Part shown: positions 46,634 to 58,270 of the stretch, piece after piece | How the letters are laid out: every line of letters begins with the position of its first letter | Numbering within the stretch: position 1 is the first letter of the stretch | Source: Perilla frutescens | Taxonomy: Eukaryota > Streptophyta > Magnoliopsida > Lamiales > Lamiaceae | NCBI GenBank assembly: GCA_026008535.1 | Contig: BRKX01000014.1 | Span: 2,790,001 to 2,854,000 of the forward strand | DNA: 64,000 nucleotides | Direction of reading: 5' to 3' | The notes under the pieces: generated by a model | Databases searched by the model: none | Seen by the model: the letters and a program-made list of their open reading frames with translations, nothing else | Told to the model about the DNA's origin: nothing | Translations under genes and position numbers: made by a program

Positions 46634-49600
46634 TGATATTAATGTGTTTGGTCCTTGAGTACTAAACTGGATTCTTGGATATGTTGATTGCACTCATGTT
46701 GTCATAGAACAAAATTTGAACATCATGACTAGCTTCATAGTCCTTCATCATCTGCAGAATCTATACGATTTGAGTACAACTTCTTCCTGCTGCTATGTAC
46801 TCGACTTCAAATATAGAGAGAGATATGCTATTTTGTTTCTTGCTAAACCAAGAAACAAGATTGTTCCCTACAAAGAAACAAGCACCTGATGTGCTTTTTC
46901 TATCATCTGGGGAGCCCGTCCAGTCAGCATCACTATATGCCATAATGCTTGAATTTGTATCAATGGAATACCAGAGACCATACTCAGTTGTTCCATTGAT
47001 ATATTTGATGATGTTCTTTATAGCATTCATATGACTTTCCTTTGGACATGCTTGATATTCTGGCACATACTCCCACACCGTATGCTATGTCAGGTTTGCA
47101 AGCTGTAAGATATAGCAGACTTCCACTCATGCTTCTGTAAAGAGTCTGATCAACTTCTGTTCCAGCATCATCATTGGTGATCTTGGTTGTTGTCCCTATT
47201 GGAGTCCTCTTGTGCTTGATGCTTTTAAGTCCAAATTTCTTAACAAGGCCATTAACATTTTTAGACTGAGATATGAAAATACCTTCTTCTGTTTGCTTGA
47301 TCTACAGTCCTAGAAAGTATTTTAGATCTCTTACCAAACTCATCTCAAATTTAGTCTCTATGTCCTTGATGAAGTTCATGACCATCTTCTCTGACTTTGA
47401 TCCAAATATGATGGCATCCACATATACCTGAACAATGATCAGTGCATTGTTCTCATTTCTGATGAACAGAGTTTTGTCCTCTCCTTCTCTTCTGTAATCC
47501 TTGCTTAACAGATAGTTTGCAAGCCTCTTATACCATGCTCTAGGAGCTTGTTTCAGGCCATAAAGAGATTTCTTGAGCTTGTAAACATGGTCTGGATAGT
47601 GAAGATCTTCAAACCCTTTTGGTTGAGAAACATACACAGGTTTGTTGAGAAAGCCATTGAAGAAGACACTCTTCACATCCATCTGATGTAGTTTGAACTT
47701 CAGTTGGCAGGCTATAGCAAGAAGTAATCTTATAGATTCCAGTCTTGTCATCAAAGTCAATTTATTCAATCTAAGAGTAGCCTTGAGCAACCAGTCTTGT
47801 CTTATCCCTTGTGATGTTTCCTTCTTTATCAGACTTATTTCTAAAAATCCATTTTGGCCTAATAATGTTGACATCATCTGGAGCTGTAACTAGATCTCAT
47901 ACATCATTCTTCTTGAATTGCATCAACTCTTCTTACATGGCCTCGATCCAGTACGGATCTTGTAGAGCTTCCTTCACATTCTTAGGCTCAGTCTTTGATG
48001 TGAAGCATACATTAGCAATTAGTTCTTGAACTTTTACTCTACTTCTTATCTTTAGCGAGTCATGCATATCTCCTATGATTATTGTGGTTGGATGACTCTT
48101 AACAATGTGCTTGTAGGTCCTTCTGGGAATTTCAGTAGGTTCTTCACTAGCTGAGTCTAACTTCTCTGAATGTTCTTCTGAATATTCAAAGACATCTTGA
48201 TAAACATCTTCATCATCACCTCTGAAGTCTTGAGCATCATCAAATTTGACATTAACAGACTCAATAAAACCTCTTATTTCAGTGTTGTAGACCCTATAGG
48301 ACTTATTGTTCCTTGAATATCCAAGAAAGATACCTTCAACTCATCTGTTTTCCATCTTGGTTAGATATTCTCTATCATTGAAAATATAACATGTACAGCC
48401 GAATATATAGAAGTATTTGATAGTAGGCTTTCTTTCCTTCTATAACTTATAAGGAGTGACTAAAGTTCCAGGTCTGCTGTGAACTCGATTATTGATATGG
48501 CATGTTGTGTTGATTGCCTTAGCCCAGAAGTGAGTAGCAATGTTGTTTCCTGTAATCATTGCTCTAGCTATCTCTTGAAGAGTCCTATTCTTCCTTTCCA
48601 CAATTCCATTCTGCTGGAGAGTCTTTGGTACAGAATATTCATGATTGATTCCAAGCTCTTCACAGAAGTCATCAAATGACTTGTTCTCAAATTTCTTTCC
48701 ATGATCACTTCTGATTATCTTAATGGGAACACCTTTTTTCTCAGAAAGTTTACAGGCTAATTTCTTAAACATTGTAAATGTTTTTGTTTTATCTTTCAAA
48801 AACTCAACCTAGGTGAACCTAGAGAAATCATCTATGCATATAAACATATACCTATTTTCTCCATAGCTTTCTATAGCCATTGGTCTCATTAGATCCATGT
48901 GAAGAAGATCTATGACACTGTTAGAGGTGATATGTTGAACATCCTTGTGTTGAGCTCTGACTTACTTCCCTAATTGACAGGGGCCACATAATTTGTTGCA
49001 GTCGACCTTGATCTTTGGAATCCCTTTTATCATATCTTTGTTGATCAGTTTCTGAAAATTCCTAAAGTGAGTGTGGCCAAATTTCTGATGCCATATCTCA
49101 GTTTTATTCAAGGATGTTCTCTGACATGTTATTGAACGTTCAGAAGGAACATTGAATCTGTAGCAATTGTCAGAGGATCTCTTTCCTTTCATGAAGACTT
49201 CATTGTCCTTCTTATAGACCTTGTAATCATCTTTGGTGAAGATTACAGTCATATCATCATCACAAAGCTGACTGATGCTGATTAGATTGGCTTTCAGTCT
49301 ATCTACCAACATAGATTTCTTTAAGTTGGGCATTCCTTCAACATTCAGAACTCATTTGCCCATGACTTTGTCCCCCTTTCCATCTCCGAAGGTAACAAAG
49401 TTTGATGTGCAGGTCTTCAAGTCTCTTACTACTGTACTGTCACCTGTCATATGTCTTGAGCATCCACTATTGGTACTTTCTGCTTTGAGAGATGTGTGGG
49501 CTATCATGCTCGCATGCTGCTTCTTGACAACCCATTACTTCTTTGGTGAGTGTTAATGCTTTCTTCTGTTCTGACATGGTGCTACAACTTTGGCTTTGGC

Positions 49601-49925
49601 GGGAACAAACCTTCTTCTCATTCTTTTATGATCTCTGAGATAATCTTTACAATGAGGTCTGATGTGGCCTGCAACCTCACAATAGTGGAAGATGATCTTC
49701 CTTTTATTTGATGTGTTGTGAAAAGCAACATTGGAGTTGTTTCTATTGAAGATCTTCTTGTGAGATACATTTGGAAGATGAACGTTCTTAGAAACGTTAA
49801 GAACATTCTTCTGGACTTCTTTCTTTCTCTCAAGTTCCCCCCTTTACTTTGATAAACTTGATCTCTCTTGAGTTTTGTCCAGAATATCCAAGACCATGTC
49901 TAACCTTCATGATTGAAGCCTGAAG
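46634..49925 (-). pseudogene. Ty1/copia polyprotein relic (SIRE-like), minus strand
   Basis: Domains follow in the order expected on the minus strand. A gag end has a HGLGYSG motif (~49895) and a zinc-knuckle-like HYCEVAGHIRPHC (~49690). The protease region SGCSRHMTGD (~49460) and the integrase HHCC (WHQKFGH...CGPCQLGK, ~49100-48965) follow. The integrase core is D (MDLMRP), RSDHGKKFENK and QNGIVERKNRT (48890-48590). Next come the linker EGIFLGYSRNNKSYRVYNTE (~48330), reverse transcriptase (47877-47302) and RNase H (YSDADWTGSPDDRKSTSGA, ~46920; DNMSAINISKN, ~46700). Stops and frameshifts occur throughout. The reverse transcriptase motif YVDD is YVDA, losing a catalytic aspartate. No LTRs of its own flank it. 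Confidence 0.85.
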
Positions 49926-51114
49926 AAATCTAAAGCCCAATGAGAGAAGAGACCGGGTTGACCCGAAAAGTATTGGTCGACCGGTCCCAGTGCAAATTGC
50001 AAATGAGTGGGTTGACTTGACCCAAGTTTCCTGGGTCGACCCTGTGCAAAATTGGCCCTCTGGGTCGACCCACTGAGCTCATTCGATCTATATGAATGGG
50101 TTCACCAGACTTGATTTTATCCACTCCAACTCAGGGTTTTTGACCTAAATATAAAAGCCCCACTTGATACACACGAAAAAAGATCTTGGCATCTTCGAAA
50201 ATACAAGATAGAAGACAGAGAAGATGAGATACATCAGAGAGAAGACACGCTAGATCTCGAGGAAGTTGACAAGGTCGATAGAGATGGAGTGCCGTTGTAG
50301 TGAAGACACGACTACTGGATTACTCTGCGTTATTCAGTTTTCATATCTTTGTTATCATGAACACTTATAGTTTAGCTTTGTTTGTTTATTTTATCATGTC
50401 TATCTAGATTTCTAGCTAGGTTTTAGGGTGTGGAACATTATGGATTTTAATATATGACTCGATTGTTTTTCTTTCTACTATCTCTCGGGATTTGATTTCT
50501 ATTATTTATTTAATATCTTGTATAGATTCTTGATAACCATTTATGCATGCTAGTCGTTAATCAGAAGCACTGACCAGAGAAGGATTAATGATAGAAAGAT
50601 AGAAATCATTTTATGTGTGCTTGAAAGGACTGACCAAGTGAACAAGTATTGCATAGGGTTGAATAGATCTTCGTGAGCTAGATCAGGAGTAACAACATCT
50701 GTGAAGAACTAACAGCAGTGAATCATGTGCTTGTTATATCTATGTTATGGTTTATGCCTTTAAAAGTAGCCTGATAACAACTTAGTGACCCCCCACCAAT
50801 GATAGATTAAAGATAAGAAGTCGGGTTGAGAGAGTCTATGATTGTATTAAATGAAATAATAAATCCAGTATCCTTAAAACTTAAGTTTTTCGATTCATTT
50901 ATTTATTCCCATATTTTCGATTAGTTGATTTGTTTTATGCTATTTATTTTTGCCCTATTTTTATATGATTATTTGTGTCTAGATATTAAGTGAGTACTTG
51001 CATAAGAGTCAGTTAATATAATTCTTATGGGATACGATACTCTTGCTCACCTAGGTATTATAATAGCACCATGAACATGCGGTATATTTTATTTTGTTAA
51101 TAAATAGCGTGTCA
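49926..51114 (+). mobile_element. LTR of family III (Athila-like), 5' part missing
   Basis: GGGTCGACC/GGTTGACCCG words in both orientations fill 49950-50085. They are followed by a TATA box TATAAAAG at 50150-50157 and a pyrimidine-poor leader. The LTR ends in GCGTGTCA at 51114, just before a primer-binding site. The left end is lost at the junction with the inverted copia relic. Confidence 0.7.
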
Positions 51115-51120
51115 AGTTTT

Positions 51121-51138
51121 TGGCGCCGTTTTCGGGGA
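51121..51138 (+). promoter_or_regulatory. Primer-binding site (tRNA-Asp type)
   Basis: TGGCGCCGTTTTCGGGGA differs at two positions from the complement of the plant tRNA-Asp 3' end. It begins six bases after the LTR end. Confidence 0.8.
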
Positions 51139-51271
51139 CTGTTTATTTTCTGCATTCTTATTCTAGTACTTTGTTAGTAGGATAGACGTTTTTATTTATT
51201 TATTTATTTTCACTTATTTTTATTTTTTTAGTTTTGGTACTTTACTTTTTCTTTGGTTTATCAGGTAGTGC

Positions 51272-51828
51272 ATGATCACGATATCAAAAGGACCACCTTA
51301 AGTGCTTTGCAATCTCGAGATTGAGACTACTTTAATATTACAGAGGAAGGAGTTGTGAGATAGGATGGCTGATCAGTAGAATAATCAATCGTAGCAAAGT
51401 CAAGGGCAGCAGAACCAATGAGTAATGATACAAGAACTCCAAAGATAGCTGTAGGAGATGAGAAAGATGTTGCTCGAGAGAGAGGATCAACTGACAGGTG
51501 ACACCGATATCACTATCAGAGAAGTGTTCCGGCAGCATACCGGACCTATTTGAGTGGTCGGAGGACCTGGAATCAATGCCGCCCACTTCGAGCTAAAAAC
51601 TGGACTGATCAATATGGTGCAACAGAACTAGTTTGGCGGCAGTCAGAATGAAGATCCCAACGCTCATCTGTCACAGTTTCTGGAGCTATGTGGGACGATC
51701 AAGATCAATGCAGTGTCGCACGATGCTATCAAGCTGCGTCTGTTCTCTTTCTCTTTAAGAGACAAGGTAAAAACTTGGTACATGTCGATCGACCATGACA
51801 CCATTGAGAGTTGGGAGTAATAAGGTCT
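51272..51828 (+). pseudogene. Gag 5' remnant of the family III unit
   Basis: Starts ATGATCACGATATCAAAAGG, homologous to 38391 and 44173. The capsid-like part is readable with few stops: GPGINAAHFELKTGLINMVQ, NEDPNAHLSQFLELCGTIKI and DAIKLRLFSFSLRDKVKTWY (51565-51790). The reading is cut at about 51820, where unrelated DNA begins. Confidence 0.75.
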
Positions 51829-52603
51829 ATTGGATTTAAATAAAAACTTACTGAATTACATAAAAAGACTCAACTCCAATGTTGAGCATCAACATAAATC
51901 CTACTTCCCAAAGGAATAAGGTCTATTGGATTATTTTTCTGCCTTGGCAGCGTGCAAAAAAATAAACAAGAAATTAAAGTAAAATTGTAGCAGTGTTTCT
52001 AGCCTTCCAAACTTGCATTTCCAGAAAATAAACCAGCTTAAATAGATACAATCCCAAAATTCAAAATCCCCCTCAGACGGGGGTCTTCAACTGCTCTCCG
52101 GTTCTGGCGTGCTATTCCCAACTAACTAGATAAACCTTATCCAGTGTCTGTTGAGCAAATCTTGATTTTTCAGGATTTGATATTTATCATTTTAGCTCCA
52201 CGCCCTTCAGCAGTCCAATCTTGCTCCATCTCCTTTCGGATTGATCTCTATTTCATATCTCTATCTTGATTAAACAAACTCCCAAAATTCCCGCATGTGC
52301 CCAGTCCAAGGCCATGGTCGAGTCTGCACGAGCAATGTGGGCACGACATCATACAGTTAGCTTCATCCATTTCTGACATGCCCATTCTGTTTCCCGAATG
52401 TAAGATGAATGCTAAAGAAGTTCTCTGTGTCTCTAAATGCTTTTTATGGTGTTGATATATGCTTGAAATGCTAGGCAAAATGCCTCTTTCGCCAGGCTCG
52501 TCCTCCGAAATGCCTTTGACCCCAAACCCGGTTCTTTTCGACTCAAAAACAAACTGAAAATGACATTTATATAGGATAAAATGCCCATAAAAACACAAAA
52601 TAA
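51819..52603. other. Insertion of unknown origin in the gag remnant
   Basis: About 780 bp without retroelement similarity that I can recognise replaces the middle of gag. The 18-mer AATAAGGTCTATTGGATT occurs at 51819-51836 and again at 51915-51932, a direct repeat 96 bp apart. A minus-strand open frame of 122 codons (52616-52248) spans part of it but shows no known domain. Confidence 0.5.
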
Positions 52604-53422
52604 ATGGAGTTATCACCAGTTGAAAAGAAGCAAGAAAAAAGAGTTAAGAAGAGAGTGGAGCATGAGATCGAAGGGGGGAAATTAATTCTTCATGTTCCTG
52701 AGACCCCGCCTTCAAAAGAAGTAGCTCCTTACACTGTTGGTCCAACTCCAATGTCAGTTACTGATCCTAATAAATCTAGCAAAGCTGAAGAGACCGACAA
52801 TCCTGAGGAGTTGAGGAAGGAGGCGACCACTCGATGTCCTCCAAAGAAGGATGACCCCGGAGAATTTGTCATCTAGATTTCTTTAGAGATAAAAATGGAT
52901 TCAAGGGCTTTGGTTGATCATGGTGCAAGCTGCAATTTGATGCCCCTGTCCATCTATGAAGAATTGAAGCTACCAAAATGAAAGAATTGCAAGACAGCTA
53001 TCTATATGGCTGATAATTCAACCATCAAAGCTTTGGGAACAGCCGAGAATATGGTGGTGAGTATATGTGGATACCACTATGTTTTGGATTTTGTTGTCGT
53101 CGACATTCCAGTCGACTCGGCTAGTCCATTCATATTGGGATGCACATTCCTCTACACTACTAAGGTCGTGATCAATGTGGAGTTGGGAATAATGTCGTTG
53201 ATTCATGGAGAGGATACTATTATTCTTCATCAACCCGCCAAAAAGAAGAGTGTGTATCAATTCCATGACTTCTACAACATCTTTGACGCCATAGAGAATG
53301 CTTTTGAAGCAACTGGTGAGCTGGATCCGGGGGATAGTTTCAATGACTCGGATTACTGTTCCGATGATACAGAAAGAATAGAAATACAAAAGCTCAAGCG
53401 GAAAAATCTAGGAATAAAATGA
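52604..53422 (+). pseudogene. Gag C-terminus and aspartic protease remnant, family III unit
   Basis: One frame runs through 53422 with only two stops (TAG at 52874, TGA at 52979). It reads a Lys/Glu-rich linker (PETPPSKEVAPYTVGPTP) and then ALVDHGASCNLMPLSIYEEL (about 52905-52965), matching the pepsin-like retroelement protease active-site loop with His in place of the usual Leu. MADNSTIKALGTAENMVV and VDIPVDSASPFILGCTFLYT follow. The DHGAS variant is shared with the unit at 44173-46193, so the two descend from the same lineage. No reverse transcriptase follows. Confidence 0.8.
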
Positions 53423-54538
53423 ATTCTAGGGTACACACGCATATGGAACTTATGATTTCAATTAACAAATTAAACCAACTTTAATTCCTAAATCTGCAGG
53501 AAAATCACTAATTTATCTAGTCCCCCTCTCTCTGGTAAGTTCTAGACGTAGAGTAAACACCAAAATTCATCTCTCAATCTCAAATTGTTGTTTAACTCCT
53601 AAATGTTCCTAGGATTTATTCTCATCGCGACTACCTACCAATCTCTTGATCTAGCAAGCTCACGTTATGCATTCATAATTCATCAAATAATTAACCTCTC
53701 TCAGGTGATAATCAATCAAATACACATGCGTACTTGATGGCCAATCAAATTCATAAGACAATAAACACAAGGAAGCATAAGCAGATAAAGAAATGGAACA
53801 ATAAAATTAATAGAAATCACAAATATCCATAATTGTGTCAAACCCCAGAATCTCTAATTGTTTAGCCTCTCATTTTCAAATTACAATCTAAGGAAAATAA
53901 TCTGATAATCAAAGCTAAAATAATTAACATAAACTAAAAATCATAAAATAACTTATGCCGTGTTGAATCTTTGATCTCAGTTGCTCTTCGTGTTCTTCCA
54001 TCGTCTCTTGCTTTCTCTGCTCTTCAATAGGGTAAAAATGGTGCAAATTTCATCCAAAGTAAGACCTTAAATACTGGGGATAACTGAAGACCATGGAAGA
54101 AAAGAAAACTCGGTCCAAAAAGGAATCCGTCGGGTATTGCCTAGTTGAGCACAGTTCGTACTCCAGGGAGCACGGTCCATGCTCTTTGAATGAAAATTCT
54201 CATGCTAGCCGAGAGTGGAGCACTGTCCGTGCTCCTTCACTACGCTTCCGGACCGTTGTTAAAACGGAGCATGGGCCGTGCTCTTCTTGTGTCGCCCGAT
54301 ACTTCGCTTTCCGGCCTCGTTTCACCTTCTCGACCCCAACTTAAACACTCATTCCCAACCTTCACTTCGCTTACCTCAAAACTCATCCACAATTAGCGAT
54401 TTTCCTGTCAAAACTCGATAAACCCGTGACCGCACAATCAAATAATAAACCTGTCTCAAAAGGTCACAAAATACATACAATCAACTCAAGATAGATGTAG
54501 AAAAACGCCTGAAATGCATGAAAACTTCGAATTTATCA
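53423..54538 (-). mobile_element. LTR of family I, 3'-truncated, minus orientation
   Basis: Begins TGATAAATTCGAAG on the minus strand at 54538, homologous to the other family I LTRs. It includes diverged palindromes (GGAGCACGGTCCATGCTC, GAGCACTGTCCGTGCTCC, GAGCATGGGCCGTGCTC; 54145-54290), a TATA-like CAGTATTTAAGG near 54066-54077, and the shared R/U5 text. The 3' end is missing at its junction with the protease relic around 53423-53450. Confidence 0.75.
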
Positions 54539-55425
54539 TTCGGTATGACACATAATACATACCCTTATGATGCCATTTTTTTTGTTCTTCAATTATCATT
54601 TAGATAATAATGTAAATTAGTTATACATTTTATGATAAAATTGCTAAATATTATATTATTACATTGCATTATTCTCTATATCATTCTAATTTTATCGGAT
54701 GTCCCCGAAGGGACATTACATTGTATTATTCTAATATCTCACAATTTAAGTATATCTCATTTTCTTTTAATTTAATCCATTATTCATCTTAACTTTTAAT
54801 TTTAAAGATTGAAGAAGAATAAAATATTATTATTTATTATATTTACTTTCATTTTTTTTAGATATCATGATATAGTTTTGCTTAACTTTTATATCTACGT
54901 TATAAAAGATAATAAAATAATATTATTTATTACATTTACTTTCAATAGCAATTTACTAAATTATATAATTAAATTGGAATAATTTTATATCTCATAATTC
55001 AAGCATATCTCATTTTATTTTAATTTATCTCCATTATTAATCTTAACTTTTATTTTATTGTTTAAAAAAGAATATAAGATTATGATTTATTACATTTAAT
55101 TTCAAATTGTTCATTTTTTAGTTCTAATGTAGATATTAAATAAAATCAAACATCCATTTTTTGCTAATAAACTTACCGAATATTATATCATTATATTATT
55201 TTATAGATGTGCAATATAATATATATATATATATATGTTCAATATATACCGGTATGACGGTATATCTTAATTTTTAAAAATACATACCTTTGTCGTACCG
55301 TAAAATTTCCGCGAAGTATCACACCTTACCAAAAAAACTGGTATACCATAAATTACGACATTTTCAGTATTTTTTGATACTGTATGAGTAGTATTTCGAT
55401 ATGACGGTATTTTCCCCTACCCCTA
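54539..55425. mobile_element. Relic of a second hAT element with GGTATACC-type motifs
   Basis: 55240-55425 contains the same motif set as the hAT at 32107-35030 (TACCGGTATGACGGTATA, GTACCGTA, CTGGTATACCATAAATTACG) and ends TTTTCCCCTACCCCTA, matching that element's right terminus. 54539-55239 is AT-rich, and its membership in the same element is assumed. The left end was not found and may have been lost when the adjacent LTR arrived. Confidence 0.6.
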
Positions 55426-56960
55426 CATAGAAGAACTAATATTATGTATATAAACAAACCATAAATTGTAAGATCCAACAATTATTTTTGCACCTTTCTC
55501 GGTCTTTCAGTTGAGATCAAATAATATATTTATATTTGATATTGGATTTTATCAATTTAATATTAAACATATTTTAAATTTTTAGAAAAAAATAAATATT
55601 TTAAATATATTACTTTAAAATATTCTTAATTTTTGAATTTTATTAAATATATTAAGAAATTCAAGATACACATCCAAAATCTTTTAATGAGGAGTTCAAA
55701 TCTTTTAAGACAATATACTTGAATTTTTTTAATAAAAAAATATTTTTTTTACCACTTCTCATTCTTTTTTTTTTTTTATAAATTTGTGAAGTTCTAAGCA
55801 CATCAATCCTTGAGACCATGATGGTTTGTTTCTCTACATATGGGTTCATAAAATTATATGTAATAACATATAAAATCTATTTAGAAAGGCGAAAACATTA
55901 CAATCCATGTATTTAAGTCCATGATTTTTTTTTCTTTTATAAAATCAGAAGAGATGATTGACACATACTTTATTGAAAAAATTCCAAGATTGTAGAACTC
56001 GCTAGACGCTAGGCAGACGATCGGAGGGCGCCTAATGCCTAGGTTGCTTAGGCATATTTTTTTAAAAATATATATTATTAATATTGCTATTTACATTAAT
56101 TTTTCATTTACCCTACATTTCACATTTTTTTTGCAATGAAAATTGAGATGTAGATTTTTGTATAAAAACTCAAATTAATTTTTCAAGTTTTCCTACATCC
56201 TACATCAGTTGTGGATTGAAAAATTGGGAAAAGTCGGTATCCTTAAATAGAAACTTCAAATTAGTTCTCTAACTTTTTTCCAATTTGTATACATCCCAAA
56301 TTGGTTGTAGATTGAATAAAATTTTTTTTCAACTTTCATACACCCCACATTGATTGTAAATTGAAGAATTGGGATGTGATTTGTTGTATAAACGGGTTGA
56401 AAATCTCAAATTTTTATTTTTTTCTCGATGTTCTCCGACGTTTTCGATAAACCCTTCTTGGAAAAGAATTTTAATTATTTTCGGTAATCTCAGTAGATGC
56501 TATGCGAACAATTCTTTTTCGATCCATATCAGCATTTCGTATAGAAGTTATTATCTTAGAAATCGTGTCTCTACCCATGATGAACTCAAACTTTTAGCCT
56601 CCCAAAATTGGATATAATTAACATGATTTTCCTTTTTTTATGAATATAAAATTTTCAAGGTATATCTGTCATATTTTGAACCAAAAAATTCAAAAAAAAA
56701 ATTAAAAAAAATTAATCGGCCCGAGGCTGCCAAGGCGATGAGGACTTGACCTCCCTAATTTTACACCCAACTTGGGTGTTTCTGGCACGGCTAGAGTCAC
56801 CTAATCTGATTTATCTAACCCTGAAAAATACACAAATAATTCATAATTCAGTCGATATAATTCATATATTTATATATTAAATGCATGAATGAATATAATT
56901 TGATTAATATAAATATTTTTTAATAATATTTACTGTACATCACACAAGTGGTATACTAGT
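55426..56960. other. Intergenic DNA with two CTAGGC/GCCAAGGCG-type GC patches
   Basis: Short GC-rich patches at about 55995-56050 (GCTAGACGCTAGGCAGACG, GCGCCTAATGCCTAGG) and 56715-56760 (GGCCCGAGGCTGCCAAGGCG) could be the ends of an undefined DNA element. Otherwise AT-rich, with no gene seen. The frame at 56369-56617 has no domain. Confidence 0.4.
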
Positions 56961-57114
56961 TAATTTAATCTGTTAATTGTGTGACGCTGCAACAAGGGCC
57001 CACTAGACCTTAATTACACAGAAGCAATATCCTAAACCATAAACTTATTTAGTAGACTTAATTTCATTTCACGTGGACTAATTTGATATCACAGTACTAT
57101 ATTAATTAATTGTT

Positions 57115-57156
<42 letters not shown>

Positions 57157-57712
57157 TATATACACACACATATATACCTTAATATTAATATTAACCAACT
57201 TTATTACTTAGAAAGAGAAAGGACATAAACATATAGCTATAGCAACCCGATCTGTCGTTATACATTGTATATTTTTGCAGTCATTTTTTATTTCATTTTT
57301 AATCTAATTCGTCAGTTAGTTATGTTGAGTCAATTAGAAGGACGATGGTATTACAAATTTCTTGATAAGGACGGCAATAGTATATTTTGGGAGTTTTATC
57401 GGATCAGTAGCTGAAAGATACGTTATCAATTCATGATGATGAAAAAACTATCAATTTAGAATTCTAAAGATCATATATTTTGATTATTTTTAATTATTTT
57501 TATATTAATTTTCAGTAAAGATAACTTTAACAATTATCTATTAAATTTAGTAAAGAATTTATTAAAAATTATTATAAAATAAAAAGGAATCGAAATAAAT
57601 GATTTTTGAGGTGTTGAATTGACAATTTCCATCTTTTAAGTTCTTGATTGATAGATAACCAATATTTTAGGTCTTGAATTGACAATATAATTAATTCTCC
57701 TAAAGTTTTGGG
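56961..57712. repeat. ~700-bp dispersed duplication, copy 2
   Basis: Direct-orientation partner of 26137-26836, about 30.8 kb away. It differs by substitutions and a longer (AT)n tract (about 57117-57152). Conserved blocks include CAACAAGGGCCCACTAGACC, TTTCACGTGGACTAATTT and GCAACCCGATCTGTCGTTAT. No coding frame. Confidence 0.8.
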
Positions 57713-58146
57713 GAGGGGTGGTTCTGGTGTAAACCACCCCTAGTGTGTAAACTGTAAACCAATCTCCCACCATACATTCTTCAAAATTTAATGGTCTAAA
57801 TTTGGTTAAAGGGCGGTGACATTATTGTAAATAAGAGGAACTTCAAAAAATGCGGTGGCATTTTGAAAATTTCCGCGTCTAGGTCAAAATTTTAAAAATA
57901 AAGAAAAATAGCGGACTTCCAGGACGCGGGCTAATAAAGACACATTCATATGCTGACGAACACATAATCATATGCTAATGAAGCAATATCACTTCATTCA
58001 CAACACCTAACTTTTTGTTAGGAAATAATTAAATGACGAGTTTTATTGGTTGGAAAGCTAGTGAAACCTAATTTTCAACAAAAAATCATTTCAAAAAAAA
58101 AATATGAACCGTGGACAAACTTATAGTTGTTTGATTGAAGGTTGTT
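57713..58146. other. Intergenic DNA, unassigned
   Basis: Starts abruptly after the duplication with a GGGGTGGTTCTGGTGTAAAC...ACCACCCC inverted pair (57715-57741). This may be the end of a DNA transposon, but no partner was found. Confidence 0.35.
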
Positions 58147-58252
58147 TTTTTTTAAACTCACACACCCGATCTGTGGTATTGAGGAGATTCGAATCCGTGA
58201 CATTTGGTCTCCAAGCAACCTCACTCCACCACTAGGTTATCCCCACCGAGAC
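58147..58252 (-). mobile_element. Short tRNA-derived SINE with 18-bp target-site duplication
   Basis: Read on the minus strand: GGGGATAACCTAGTGGTGGA (A-box region), then GGATTCGAATC (B box), and a short body ending in an A-run. It is flanked by a perfect direct repeat GTTTGATTGAAGGTTGTT at 58129-58146 and 58253-58270. At ~106 bp it is much shorter than the SINE at 149-364, and only the head is shared in style, so it is either a different family or a shortened copy. Confidence 0.85.
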
Positions 58253-58270
58253 GTTTGATTGAAGGTTGTT

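Noticed and set aside
58180..58252. Possible minus-strand tRNA gene
   Set aside because: Same reason: a SINE head flanked by 18-bp duplications.
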